The position numbers were made by a program, and so were the translations under genes. Below, piece after piece: positions 1 through 8,967 of a DNA stretch of 47,895 bases. How positions within the stretch are numbered: the stretch's first letter is position 1; each line of letters opens with the position of its first letter. Location: positions 1 to 47,895 of the forward strand of contig MAYW01000015.1 of NCBI GenBank assembly GCA_001723765.1, in the 5' to 3' direction. Below the pieces are notes generated by a model that searched no databases, had not been told where the DNA came from, and saw only the letters and a program-made list of their open reading frames with translations. This DNA is from Candidatus Scalindua rubra (GTDB lineage Bacteria; Planctomycetota; Brocadiia; Brocadiales; Scalinduaceae).

Positions 1-249
1 GCAAAAGCTAATGCTCCTATCCAACCATACCTCAAACTCTTAACCAAATATTTTATCTGCTGTCCAAACAACTTAGAAGAATGTAGATAATGACGTGTTT
101 CTATCATCTCCTTCCAGTCTGCATAATTAGGATATTCTTCTCCTGATAATAATATTAATTCAATTTCTCCTAAATCTTCTAATCTTTGAACTTTGAGACC
201 ATTTGGCGTTTTTATGTTCTACGCTATCTTCTACAATTATTGGCATCAT
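1..249 (-). pseudogene. DruA-like (DUF4338) gene, 5' part, frameshifted, cut by window edge
   Basis: Reading leftwards from an ATG at 249, the first frame gives about 12 sensible residues and then stops. After an A5 run (about 211-215) the next frame reads LEDLGEIELILLSGEE, YADWKEMIETRHYLHS, GQQIKYLVKS and GWIGALAF. This is the conserved block of the DUF4338 family, which includes the Druantia protein DruA and proteins near transposases. Removing one A from the run restores a single frame starting MMPIIVEDSVEHKTPNGLK. The gene continues beyond the left edge. The function is unknown here: it may be a transposon-linked copy rather than a defence gene. Confidence 0.6.
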
Positions 250-356
250 TTAAATATTATGCCAATGAAAAATCATTTTGTTCAGCAAAAAATTGTCCAA
301 CAGTAAGCGCAGAGCGTGGGAACGAGTTTTAGATAAATTATTTGCTTTCAAACTGG

Positions 357-457
357 AGATTCTTCGCCCTGTGGAGTAGTCTACGCCACTCCACAGGGCT
401 CAGAATGACAAGGTGTGTCAACATGTCATTCTGAGGGAGGATACGACCGAAGAATCT
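357..457. repeat. Two-hairpin palindromic element after rluD
   Basis: The outer arms AGATTCTTCG (357-366) and CGAAGAATCT (448-457) are a perfect inverted repeat. Inside are two hairpins: CCCTGTGGAGT with ACTCCACAGGG (367-377, 388-398), and CTCAGAATGACA with its complement (399-410, 424-435). The right end overlaps the rluD stop codon by two bases, so it may also act as a 3' end structure for the minus-strand genes. Similar TCATTCTGAG repeats are scattered in many bacterial genomes. Confidence 0.7.
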
Positions 458-1490
458 AATTTAATAATGCGTTAATTCTCCTGAGAGTTGTAATTAAGTT
501 AAGCATATCTTCTGGCATCTCGGCCGTAAATTCCACGGTCTTATTATAAACTGGGTGAAAAAATTTAATTCTATAAGCGTGTAATGCCTGTCTATCAATA
601 ATTGGTTCATCAATATTATTGCATAATTCTTTCAATTTTGCAAGGCTGTGTATTTCTTTAACTGGTTTCATTAAATCTTCAATATAACAGGCATTACTGT
701 TGCCGTATTCCGAATCAGCTATTATGGGATGGCCTATAGTTCTCATATGAACTCTGATTTGATGTGTCCTTCCGGTTTCGGGGATGACCCTGACTAACGT
801 ATAACCAAAAAAACGCTCTATCACTTCAAATATAGAAACAGCGCTTTTACCTGTGTCATGACGAATAGCCATTTTTTTTCTATCCCTTTTATCCTTTCCA
901 ATTGGCAAATCAATCTTATCAGAGTCCATTTCTGATTTACCCTTAATCACAGCAAGATATTCTTTTTCTATCTTCCTTTCTTCAAATTGCAAGGCCAAAT
1001 GTTTATGCACTTTTTCGTCTTTAACAACCAAAATAACTCCACTTGTATCCCTATCCAACCTGTGAATTATTCCTGGTCTTAAAGGGCCATTTATTGAAGA
1101 GAGTTTGTTACAGTGAAAGGCCAGGGCATTTACCAATGTTCCACTTGCATGACCACGTGCAGGGTGTACTACCATATCTGGAGATTTATTCAAAACCATT
1201 AAATACTCATCTTCATATATAACATCAAGCGGGATATTTTCCGGTGTAATGTGGTCGTCATCTTTAGTTGGTAATTGAATTGAAATAACGTCTTTTAATT
1301 TTATTTCATAGCTGTTTTTTACAGCGACGTTATTTACCTTAACAGCCTCTTCCTTTATTAACTTCTGTATATTGCTGCGTGAGTAATCTTGTAACCGTGA
1401 GACGAGATATTTGTCGATTCTCTTGGAATGGTATTTCTTTTTAACGATTAATTGAATTTGATCTGATTTGTCTTTTTCGAGTACAGTCAT
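456..1490 (-). CDS. rluD: RluA-family 23S rRNA pseudouridine synthase (RluD-like)
   Basis: 344 residues, close to the usual RluD length. An S4 RNA-binding domain covers about residues 18-75 (RIDKYLVSRL, VKVNNVAVK). The catalytic domain follows, with the family signature HRLDRDTSG at 143-151, where Asp146 is the expected nucleophile, and GRTHQIRVHM further on. Members isomerise uridines in large-subunit rRNA; RluD targets helix 69. Assignment to RluD rather than another RluA paralogue rests on the S4 domain and length. It lies 22 bp downstream of the TPR membrane protein gene on the same strand and probably shares its transcript. The 3' end overlaps a palindromic element by two bases. Confidence 0.9.
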   Translation of the reverse strand: MTVLEKDKSDQIQLIVKKKYHSKRIDKYLVSRLQDYSRSNIQKLIKEEAVKVNNVAVKNSYEIKLKDVISIQLPTKDDDHITPENIPLDVIYEDEYLMVLNKSPDMVVHPARGHASGTLVNALAFHCNKLSSINGPLRPGIIHRLDRDTSGVILVVKDEKVHKHLALQFEERKIEKEYLAVIKGKSEMDSDKIDLPIGKDKRDRKKMAIRHDTGKSAVSIFEVIERFFGYTLVRVIPETGRTHQIRVHMRTIGHPIIADSEYGNSNACYIEDLMKPVKEIHSLAKLKELCNNIDEPIIDRQALHAYRIKFFHPVYNKTVEFTAEMPEDMLNLITTLRRINALLN

Positions 1491-1512
1491 TTTTATTTAA
1501 GGTCAATGTTTT

Positions 1513-2169
1513 TTAATCAATATCTTCCAGGCGATATTTAGCCATTTTTGCCCAACTACTTTCAGGCAAGAAATCAATCACGTCTTTATATACAGCCACG
1601 GCAGAATTCAATTGTCCTAATTTTTCGTAACATCTTCCAGTATCTAACTTGGCTTGCGCTTTAATATATGTGGATTCTGGATCTTTCGCAATTATTTCAA
1701 ATTGTTCGATAGCATCTTTTAATTGTTCTTTTTCCTCAAATACATATCCTAAAGATTGTCTTACGACGGGTGTTAAATGATGTTTGTAAAACCTATTTAT
1801 AAATTCCTTGTAAGTAGAAATAGCTTCATCATATTTTTTAACCTTATATTGTGCATTGCCAAGTTCTAATAACAGCCATGGTGTAGCGCTGGTCGTTGAT
1901 AAATTGTTCTTTAGAAAAGTATATTCATTAATGGCACCCTTTAATGCCTCGGTCTTTTTCTCGGGCCCCTCTTGCTGGGCAACCGCTACTTCATAGTTAA
2001 GTTGAAATACACGGCTCCAAACTTTATTGAAATCATTATTTTTTTTCTGTTTGTATAGATAAGTCGGTATACCAGCGGCAATTAATATGATGAAGCCAAT
2101 GATTATAAACCACTTGTTTTCATCTAATATTTTTAAATACTTACGAATTCTTTCTTTTACATTTTCCAT
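1513..2169 (-). CDS. Membrane-anchored TPR protein
   Basis: 218 residues. A short basic cytoplasmic N-terminus is followed by one membrane segment (about 21-38, FIIIGFIILIAAGIPTYLY), then TPR-like helices: LELGNAQYKVKKYDEAI, SLGYVFEEKEQLKDAIEQF and KLDTGRCYEKLGQLNSAV. The layout resembles YfgM- or YbgF-like proteins, which hold TPRs outside the inner membrane as partners of envelope complexes. The specific partner cannot be read from sequence. It sits just upstream of rluD in the same direction. The ATG at 2169 has a plausible position but no strong Shine-Dalgarno. Confidence 0.75.
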   Translation of the reverse strand: MENVKERIRKYLKILDENKWFIIIGFIILIAAGIPTYLYKQKKNNDFNKVWSRVFQLNYEVAVAQQEGPEKKTEALKGAINEYTFLKNNLSTTSATPWLLLELGNAQYKVKKYDEAISTYKEFINRFYKHHLTPVVRQSLGYVFEEKEQLKDAIEQFEIIAKDPESTYIKAQAKLDTGRCYEKLGQLNSAVAVYKDVIDFLPESSWAKMAKYRLEDID

Positions 2170-2375
2170 AGTGGTTTTTAGAAATTAAAACGTCAAATAA
2201 TATATGATTTGAATGTTTAATTCAATATTTAAAATGAGTTAAAAAGGGTATTTTCAGCTTGTAGTTTTATAATTTTTATTTACATAGTTTATTATATATC
2301 ATAAACTTGTGTCAAGTATTAAACATCTTTCTTTACCCCAATTAGCATGAAGTCTTTAGAAAAAATGTAAAATGA

Positions 2376-2693
2376 AGTTCCAATACTGCACTAAAAGAGA
2401 CAGGAATTCATGATTTCAGATTCCATGACCTAAGATATACGTTTGCATCACATCTTGTTATGGCAGGAGTAGATCTAATCAGCATCAAGGAACTGCTAGG
2501 GCATAAATCTTTAAACATGACTTTAAGGTATGCGCATTTGTCATCAGGGCATATGAGATCTGCAGTAAACAAACTTGATGATATTCTTAAAATTAGTGAA
2601 CAAGAGCAAAAAGACACAGATAATGTATCTAAAAATGAAAATTTTGTTCACAATTTGTTCACACCCAGACCCTTAGTAGCTGTAAAAAAATAA
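2376..2693 (+). pseudogene. Tyrosine recombinase (phage integrase) C-terminal remnant
   Basis: The reading frame is open from 2376 (after a TGA at 2373) to 2693 but has no credible start. It encodes the catalytic C-terminus: HDLRYTFASHLVMAG carries box II (H-x-L-R), followed by ELLGHKSLNMTLRYAHLS with the second His and the nucleophile Tyr. The N-terminal DNA-binding part and the first catalytic Arg are absent. It lies 170 bp from the 3' end of tRNA-Arg, the usual place for an integrase of an element integrated at a tRNA gene. This is a relic of such an element. Confidence 0.8.
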
Positions 2694-2811
2694 CTTCACA
2701 TTTTAGATATGTATGATACGGGTAGCCGCAACCTTTAGGTTGCGTTATTTCGCAGGCTGAAGCCTGCGGCTACCCTCTCTATAAGGACTTTAAAACGTGA
2801 AGTTATTTTTT
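2685..2811. repeat. Two-hairpin element nested in an unrelated 21-bp inverted repeat
   Basis: The outer arms (2685-2705 and 2791-2811) are inverted copies with one mismatch, built around TAACTTCAC and GTGAAGTTA. The core runs from GGTAGCC to GGCTACC with two hairpins inside, CGCAACCTttAGGTTGCG and CGCAGGCTgaAGCCTGCG. The core matches the element at 35238-35377, but the outer arms there are a different sequence. The left arm covers the end of the integrase remnant. Confidence 0.75.
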
Positions 2812-2861
2812 AGCAAGCCCTTAGAAAAGAGGGACGCTTTCCTAAACCCTTGTAAAATAAA

Positions 2862-2935
2862 TACGCCCGACAGGAATCGAACCTGTGACCTACGGTTTAG
2901 GAAACCGTCGCTCTATCCTTCTGAGCTACGGGCGC
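2862..2935 (-). tRNA. tRNA-Arg (anticodon CCU)
   Basis: The complement folds as a complete cloverleaf. The acceptor GCGCCCG pairs with CGGGCGT (first pair G-U). The D arm has GCTC/GAGC. The anticodon stem ACGGT/ACCGT encloses loop TTCCTAA, giving anticodon CCU. The T arm ACAGG-TTCGAAT-CCTGT is canonical. No CCA is encoded. It reads AGG codons. An integrase remnant on the 3' side suggests past use as an integration site. Confidence 0.93.
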
Positions 2936-3121
2936 ATAATGACTTATGTAAATGATATGCCTATTATCTCCAAATTGTGAACAGGGGCTTCCTTTTGAGG
3001 GCTTTTTAACAAATTATCAAGTGTATTGATTGCCCTCCGCTTGTGGCTGGGCGATAAGTGCGAATATCTCATAGTCATTGACAACGACTTATGAGATAAT
3101 TGGGTCACCTATTTTGTGCTT

Positions 3122-3181
3122 TTAATCAAATGCTGCTTCGGCCTCTTCTGAGAAATCAGTCGTCACAAGAATATACTTCAT
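3122..3181 (-). pseudogene. 5' stub of a universal stress protein gene
   Basis: From an ATG at 3181, preceded by a strong GGAGGG ribosome site about 8 bases upstream, the minus strand encodes MKYILVTTDFSEEAEAAFD and then stops. This is the typical N-terminus of UspA-family proteins, where the motif is usually followed by an Ala-rich helix. Nothing recognisable continues in any frame, so only the start of the gene survives. Confidence 0.5.
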
Positions 3182-3598
3182 TACGTTTCACCCTCCAATA
3201 TACTACTATCTATAGTTTGATGTTACATTTATACTATAATAAACTGCATTGCAAGAAGGAAGTAATAACGATACCCAATCCCGCCTGATTCAAATCTGGA
3301 AAAAACCTTACTTTCGCCAAATCTCACTGGATTGCATAGGAAAATTAGTTGATTTTTTGAAACGGTTTAATAAAGGTGGAATAGAAAAGCAGACACTAAC
3401 TGACTAAGCTAAGCTTTGGCTCATCTCAAGTAAAATAGACGACAAAGAGTTTCTTGAATTTGCTATTAACAATTTCAGCGAATTGTTCTCGTATATTGCC
3501 AACACTAACACTAATAATTTCCTTAACTTCTTTTTATACACATATTCAAACTCGCTTAACTCAGTGACCTCACAACCTTCAATCTCTAAATCATTACT
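3182..3598. other. Region without a recognisable gene
   Basis: About 400 bases between the usp stub and apt. Short open stretches exist on both strands (for example a plus-strand segment reading KLVDFLKRFNKGGIEKQTLTD near 3341-3406), but none has a start site or a family match I can name. It looks like decayed coding sequence. Just upstream, near 3070-3100, a hairpin built on ATCTCATA/TATGAGAT is visible. Confidence 0.35.
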
Positions 3599-4108
3599 TC
3601 AGTATTGAATTAGAGAAAAAACATCGTATTTACTCAACTTGTTTCTCCCATTCAGGAAACCGAGTTCGATTATAAAGGCACATCCCTTTATTTTACCACC
3701 AAGTGATTCTACTAAATTGCAACAGGCTACCATGGTACCGCCGGTAGCTAAGAGATCATCAACCATTAAGACATTGTCATTAGTTTTTACTGCATCTTTA
3801 TGTATCTCAAGAGTATCAGTACCGTATTCTAATTGATATGTCGTACTTGTAGTTTCATAGGGTAGTTTTCCAGGTTTTCTGACAGGTACAAATCCCGCAT
3901 TTAAGTTTATGGCTACTGCAGGCCCAATAATAAACCCCCTCGCTTCTGCACCCACAAGTATATCAATTTTTTTGTTTGCATAATGGTCAGATATTTTGTT
4001 AACGATTTCCTTCAAGCTCGAAGGATTGAGTAATAATGGAGTTATATCCCTAAAGACAATTCCCTTTTTGGGAAAATCTGGAATATCACGAACTAGTTCT
4101 TTGAGCAA
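3599..4108 (-). CDS. apt: Adenine phosphoribosyltransferase
   Basis: 169 residues, the standard Apt length. It starts with the family N-terminus VRDIPDFPKKGIVFRDITPLL. The PRPP-binding motif VLMVDDLLATGGTM is near residues 113-126. Apt converts adenine and PRPP to AMP in purine salvage. The start is TTG at 4108: the preceding in-frame codons are AAC and then the stop of the sigma gene, so no earlier start is possible, and GGAAGAG within the sigma 3' end serves as ribosome site. Only three bases separate it from the sigma gene, which suggests translational coupling in one operon. Confidence 0.93.
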   Translation of the reverse strand: MLKELVRDIPDFPKKGIVFRDITPLLLNPSSLKEIVNKISDHYANKKIDILVGAEARGFIIGPAVAINLNAGFVPVRKPGKLPYETTSTTYQLEYGTDTLEIHKDAVKTNDNVLMVDDLLATGGTMVACCNLVESLGGKIKGCAFIIELGFLNGRNKLSKYDVFSLIQY

Positions 4109-4111
4109 GTT

Positions 4112-4921
4112 TTACTCTTCCTTTTTGACAATATAATTAAGTTTATGTAACGCGGCCTTCTCTATTTGACGAACCCTCTCTTTACTAATATTAAATCGTT
4201 TCCCAATGTCTTTTAACTTCATTGGTTCGCCATTATCTAAACCATAACGCATCCTTAAGATGTCTGCCTCTCTTTTATTTATTACTTGCAACAAATCTTT
4301 CAGCTTCTCTTTCTCATATGTATCTATCATACGTTCAACGGGATATTTATTCCTTTCATCTATTAACATATTGCTTAACGTCCAGATAATATCAGCACCG
4401 GCTATATCTTCATCTAAAAGATATGTTGATTTTATAGCCTTTTCAATCAACTCTACTCTATGTGCTGTAATATCCATTTCTTTGGCAATTTCTTTTAAGC
4501 TTGGTTTTCGTTCCAATTTGTTTGATAGCTTTTCTGAAAACTTCTTTAATTTCGATATCTTTTCGACCATATGAGAGGGAATTCTGATTGTTTTAGCAGT
4601 GTTTGTTATTCCACGCATTATTGCTTGTTTTATCCACCAGGTTGCATACGTACTAAAGCGCCATCCTGTAGATGGATCATAACCATCTACTGCCTTTATT
4701 AATCCTATATTTCCCTCTTCAATAAGATCTAGAAAGGAAAGCCCTTTATTAGTATAGTTTTTAGCTATGCTGATTACGAGTTTCAGGTTTGCCCTGATAA
4801 GCTGTTCGCGTGCTTTTTTATTGCCTTTTTTAGCCTTTTTTGCTAATTCTTTTTCCTGCTCAGGGTTTAAAAGAGGTATGCTATTAATTTCTTTTAAATA
4901 TGATTGAAGTGATGAAACCGT
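4112..4921 (-). CDS. RpoD/RpoS-like sigma-70 factor, apparent ACG start
   Basis: The first in-frame ATG (4618) would begin inside region 2, but the frame is coding for 101 more codons upstream. It reads [15 protein letters not shown] (region 1.2), [18 protein letters not shown] and [19 protein letters not shown] (region 2.1-2.2), and [15 protein letters not shown] (2.3-2.4). The rest holds region 3 and the region 4 helix-turn-helix ([22 protein letters not shown]). The frame closes at a TAG just upstream (4934-4936). AGGAGG at 4930-4935 stands 8 bases before an ACG at 4919-4921, giving a 269-residue protein. No ATG, GTG or TTG fits. It is followed by apt (3-bp gap) and preceded by rpsA. Whether it is the primary or a stationary-phase sigma cannot be settled. 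Confidence 0.85.
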   Translation of the reverse strand, partial: TVSSLQSYLKEINSIPLLNPEQEKELAKKAKKGNKKAREQLIRANLKLVISIAKNYTNKGLSFLDLIEEGNIGLIKAVDGYDPSTGWRFSTYATWWIKQAIMRGITNTAKTIRIPSHMVEKISKLKKFSEKLSNKLERKPSLKEIAKEMDITAHRVELIEKAIKSTYLLDEDIAGADIIWTLSNMLIDERNKYPVERMIDTYEKEKLKDLLQVINKREADILRMRYGLDNGEPMKLKDIGKRFNISKERVRQIEKAALHKLNYIVKKEE

Positions 4922-4940
4922 ATAACAATCCTCCTAACTT

Positions 4941-6728
4941 TTATGTATTTTCCTCTTTTATGTCATCGGCTTTCTCTTCTTCTATATCATCGGAAGCTTT
5001 TGTATCAACTTTCTCTTCACCAATGTCATTGGAAGTTTTTGTATCAATTTGCTCTTCCTGAGGTTTACTTTCCTGTTCTGATGTTTTTTCAATGCCTTTT
5101 AGGCTTAGTCCTATCTTTCTTGCTTCCGGCTCGATTGTTACAATCTTTACATCTAGTTCTTGCCCGATGGAAATAACTTGTTCAAGCTTTTTAACCTTTT
5201 CATTAGAAACTTCTGAAATATGCAATAATCCCTCAATACTATTACCTAAGTCTAAAAATGCCCCAAAATTAGTAATTTTGGTAACCTTGCCTTTTACAAT
5301 GTCTCCGACAGAAAATTTCTCGGGAATATCTTTTTTCCAGGGGTCATCTGTAAGTTGTTTAATTCCTAATGATACCCTTTTTTTCTCCTTATCGACTGAT
5401 AGAACGGCAACTTCTATCTTATCACCCTTCTTGAGTACTTCTGAGGGATGTCCAACTTTTTTTGACCATGACAGATCTGATATATGAAGGAGACCATCTA
5501 TACCATCGTCTATTTCTACAAAGGCGCCGTAATTAGTTAAATTCCGAACTCTTCCCTTTATTTTGGTTCCTGATGGGTATTTTTCTTCTATAAGCGTCCA
5601 TGGATTTTTTTCAACTTGCTTAATACTTAAAGAAATTTCTTCTTTGTCTTTGTTTATGTTTAATACTATAGCCTCAACGGTATCTCCAATAGCAGCAATT
5701 TCTGAAGGATGATTTATACGTCTCGTCCATGACATTTCAGAAATGTGTACTAAACCTTCAATGCCAGTTTCCAATTTAATAAAAGCACCATAGGACATAA
5801 TATTCACCACTTGACCCTTAATTTTTGAGCCAATTGGGTATCTTTCTTCCACGTTTAACCATGGGTTTTCTGTTTTTTGCTTTAACCCAAGAGAAACCTT
5901 ATCCTTTTCTTTATCAATATCAAGTATCTTTACTTCTATCTCATCACCTATTGCTAACATTTCGGAAGGGTGACTGATCCTTCCCCAACTCATATCTGTT
6001 ATATGAAGTAGGCCATCTATGCCTCCTAGATCAATAAATGCTCCAAAGTCTGCAATATTTTTAACAGTGCCTTTCACAATCTGATCAACCTCAACGTTGC
6101 CTAAGAATTCACGTCTTTGCTTACTTCTTTCTTCCTCTATAAGCTTTCTTCTTGATACTATAATATTCTGTTGAAGTTCATCAATTTTTAATATCTTGCA
6201 CGTAACTTCACTTCCTATATACTCGGCAATCTCACCTGGGGGTTTAGTATCAATTTGTGAAGCTGGCAAAAAGATTGGAATACCCACATCAACAAGCAAG
6301 CCACCTTTTATTTTTCTTACAACTTTACCTTTTACTACATCCCCTTCTTTGTACTTGGTAATTATTTTTTCCCAACCACGAATACGATCTGCCTTTCGTT
6401 TTGAAATTTGTATAAGACCCGTATCGTCTTCGAATGACTCTAATACTACCTCTATCTCAGTTCCTGTCTTAATTTCTTCGGGGTCATCAAATTCAGAAAG
6501 TGGGATTATGCCTTCAGATTTATATCCTGTGTCTATTATTACGTCATTACCTATTTCACCCAGTATCTTACCTTTTAATATCGTCCCTAATTCAAAATTT
6601 TTAATTGAGGTATTGTATACGTCATTAATGTTTTGTAGGCTGTCATCACCACCCATTATTTCTTCAAGTTCCTTTTCTATTTCTTCTTGTTTAATATCGT
6701 ATTCGCTTAAAACATCTCTATTGACCAT
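4941..6728 (-). CDS. rpsA: 30S ribosomal protein S1 homologue with six S1 domains
   Basis: I start at the ATG at 6728 (MVNRDVLSEYDIKQEE), which has CGGAG upstream, rather than 14 codons earlier. The product is 595 residues. Six S1 RNA-binding repeats follow in order. The first two are divergent, as in ribosomal S1. Repeats three to six carry the canonical GAFIDLGGIDGLLHITDMSW-type core and an NPW or DPW linker. The C-terminus is an acidic tail with three imperfect copies of DTKxSxDIxEEK. S1 helps mRNA binding on the 30S subunit. The gene is divergent from pta across a 21-bp perfect hairpin. Confidence 0.9.
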   Translation of the reverse strand: MVNRDVLSEYDIKQEEIEKELEEIMGGDDSLQNINDVYNTSIKNFELGTILKGKILGEIGNDVIIDTGYKSEGIIPLSEFDDPEEIKTGTEIEVVLESFEDDTGLIQISKRKADRIRGWEKIITKYKEGDVVKGKVVRKIKGGLLVDVGIPIFLPASQIDTKPPGEIAEYIGSEVTCKILKIDELQQNIIVSRRKLIEEERSKQRREFLGNVEVDQIVKGTVKNIADFGAFIDLGGIDGLLHITDMSWGRISHPSEMLAIGDEIEVKILDIDKEKDKVSLGLKQKTENPWLNVEERYPIGSKIKGQVVNIMSYGAFIKLETGIEGLVHISEMSWTRRINHPSEIAAIGDTVEAIVLNINKDKEEISLSIKQVEKNPWTLIEEKYPSGTKIKGRVRNLTNYGAFVEIDDGIDGLLHISDLSWSKKVGHPSEVLKKGDKIEVAVLSVDKEKKRVSLGIKQLTDDPWKKDIPEKFSVGDIVKGKVTKITNFGAFLDLGNSIEGLLHISEVSNEKVKKLEQVISIGQELDVKIVTIEPEARKIGLSLKGIEKTSEQESKPQEEQIDTKTSNDIGEEKVDTKASDDIEEEKADDIKEENT

Positions 6729-6771
6729 TAAAAAATTCTCCGAAAAATAAAATTTATAAAAACTACCCAAC

Positions 6772-6829
6772 AGTCTCTAAATCGACAATTTCCAGTCAAA
6801 AAAAGCAAGAAATTGTCGATTTAGAGACT
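6772..6829. promoter_or_regulatory. Perfect 21-bp inverted repeat between rpsA and pta
   Basis: The left arm 6772-6792 and right arm 6809-6829 are exact complements, with a 16-base A-rich loop. The core half-site is AAATCGACAATTTC. It lies 44 bases from the rpsA start and 36 from the pta start, in the shared 5' region of both divergent genes. In either transcript it would form a strong 5'-UTR hairpin; as DNA it could be an operator. There is no T-run, so it is not a standard terminator. Confidence 0.7.
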
Positions 6830-6864
6830 AAACTACTAACCATAATTACAGAACGGATCAGAAT

Positions 6865-8967
6865 ATGGCAAAAAATATCTTTCTGGCTTCCACCAGCCCA
6901 AAATCCGGGAAGGGTGTAATCTGTCTTGGCCTAATCAATGCTCTTAGGGGCATAGTCACAAATGTCGGTTATTTTAAGCCCATAGGTCAGAAATACAGAA
7001 AGAACGAAGATTACGATAAAGTATCAATAATGATTAAAGAGATATTCGGTATTGAAGATGAGTTGAAACACATAAACCCGGTAACCATAAAAGAACTAAA
7101 TCATTACATTACAAATAATGATCACGAAACATTCTTTCAGAAAGTTCGGGAATCTTACAAAAAAGTAGAGAAGGATAAAGACATAGTCATTATTGACGGC
7201 ACTGACTATGTAGGAATGAAATCAGCCTTTGAGTTTGATATAAATGCTGACATTGCGAATAACCTGAATGCCGGCATAATCCTTATTGAAGACGGATATG
7301 GAAAATCGATGGATGAAATATCCTCCGGTGTGTTAACGGACAAAGATTCCTTTGATGAGCAGTCCTGCGATTTTCTGGGTGTTATTGTTAATAAAATAGA
7401 AACTAAAAGATTTTCGGAGGTTGATAAAGGTCTGAGAAAAATACTTGAGAAGCAGAAAATAGATTACTTAGGTTCTGTCCCCTACGATTCAATTTTACCA
7501 AAACCCCGTTTATGCGATATAGCCAGGAGTCTTGATGCTGAAGTATTGTTCGGCCAGGAGCATCTTTCGAATATCGCAGTTGAAACTATAATTGCCTCTA
7601 TGGGCTTTGAGAATGCTCTAAAATATATACATAATGGAACACTGATCATTACTGGAGGTGATAGAAACGAGATACTTCTTGGCTGTATAACATCCTTAAT
7701 CTCTCCTTCCTACCCGAACATATCAGGTATTGTTTTAACAGGAGAACTCTTGCCAAATGATAACATAATGGAATTGATTGGAAGTTTAAGTGAATTACCG
7801 CTTCCCATTTTAAGTGTCAAGTGCAACACAATAGAAGCTGCGAATAGAATCGGCTCTCTTGTTGTCCATGTATCTTCAAATGACATTCAGAAGATTGATA
7901 TTGCGAAGTCTTTGATCTACCGGCATGTTGATTATGAAAAAATAAACAATAAACTAAAACTGGATAAAATCAGGAAACGGACACCTGAGATATTCAAATA
8001 TGAAATAATAGAGAGAGCGCGTTTGATAAAGAAGCGTATAGTTCTTCCAGAGGGGGACGACGACAGGACTTTGAAAGCGGCTGAATGGATAAGAGCCAGG
8101 GAGATCGCTGATTTAGTACTCCTTGGTGATACGGGCCTGATTATGAAAAAAGCTACTGCATTGGATTTAAAACTGGACAGCGGAATTGATATCATAAATC
8201 CCATCGAATCACAAAAGTTTGAGGATTATGTTAACACTTATTATGAGCTGAGAAAACATAAACATTACACAATGGATATCGCACAAGACCGGATGCAGGA
8301 CACAATCTATTATGGCACCATGATGATACATAAGGGGGAAGCTGATGGATTAGTTTCCGGCGCTGTTCACACAACGCAGCAAACAATCAGACCGGCATTT
8401 GAAATAGTTAAGACAAGGCCTGGTATAAAAAATGCTTCCAGTATATTCTTCATGTGCCTTAAAGACAGGGTGCTTGTATATGGAGATTGTGCAATAATTC
8501 CTGATCCAAGTGCAGAACAGCTTTCTGATATTGCTATCTCAAGCGCAGATACAGCTAAAGATTTTGGTATAGACCCGTATGTTGCTATGCTTTCATATTC
8601 TACCGGCAAATCAGGGAAGGGACCGGAAGTTGACAGGGTAAGAGAAGCTACAGAAATTGCAAAATGCAAAAGACCTGACCTTCTCGTTGAGGGTCCAATA
8701 CAGTACGATGCTGCAGTTGATCCGGGAGTAGCCAGGATCAAGCTTCCCGACAGCAAAGTAGCAGGCAGGGCAACAGTCTTTATCTTTCCTGACCTCAATA
8801 CGGGCAACAATACTTATAAAGCTGTGCAGAGATCTTCTGGAGCCATTGCCATAGGCCCGGTGCTTCAGGGTTTGAAGAGGCCTGTAAACGATCTCAGCAG
8901 AGGATGTCTTGTGGAGGACATCGTATACACTATAGCTATAACCGCGATACAGGCACAGGCAGAATAG
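6865..8967 (+). CDS. pta: Phosphate acetyltransferase, long form
   Basis: 700 residues, like the 714-residue E. coli enzyme. The N-terminal part is a BioD-like P-loop domain (ASTSPKSGKG, residues 8-17), then a DRTGG domain at about 215-330 (ILLGCITSLISPSYPNISGI). The C-terminal catalytic PTA_PTB domain starts near residue 385 (RIVLPEGDDDRTLKAAEW) and includes YSTGKSGKGPEVDRVREAT and VFIFPDLNTGNNTYKAVQR. It interconverts acetyl-CoA and acetyl phosphate. No ackA partner is adjacent. The ATG at 6865 has only a weak ribosome site. It is divergent from rpsA across the 21-bp hairpin. Confidence 0.95.
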   Translation: MAKNIFLASTSPKSGKGVICLGLINALRGIVTNVGYFKPIGQKYRKNEDYDKVSIMIKEIFGIEDELKHINPVTIKELNHYITNNDHETFFQKVRESYKKVEKDKDIVIIDGTDYVGMKSAFEFDINADIANNLNAGIILIEDGYGKSMDEISSGVLTDKDSFDEQSCDFLGVIVNKIETKRFSEVDKGLRKILEKQKIDYLGSVPYDSILPKPRLCDIARSLDAEVLFGQEHLSNIAVETIIASMGFENALKYIHNGTLIITGGDRNEILLGCITSLISPSYPNISGIVLTGELLPNDNIMELIGSLSELPLPILSVKCNTIEAANRIGSLVVHVSSNDIQKIDIAKSLIYRHVDYEKINNKLKLDKIRKRTPEIFKYEIIERARLIKKRIVLPEGDDDRTLKAAEWIRAREIADLVLLGDTGLIMKKATALDLKLDSGIDIINPIESQKFEDYVNTYYELRKHKHYTMDIAQDRMQDTIYYGTMMIHKGEADGLVSGAVHTTQQTIRPAFEIVKTRPGIKNASSIFFMCLKDRVLVYGDCAIIPDPSAEQLSDIAISSADTAKDFGIDPYVAMLSYSTGKSGKGPEVDRVREATEIAKCKRPDLLVEGPIQYDAAVDPGVARIKLPDSKVAGRATVFIFPDLNTGNNTYKAVQRSSGAIAIGPVLQGLKRPVNDLSRGCLVEDIVYTIAITAIQAQAE

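Noticed and set aside
3100-3288. 62-codon plus-strand frame
   Set aside because: Composition is unlike a protein, there is no ribosome site, and it overlaps the usp stub on the other strand.
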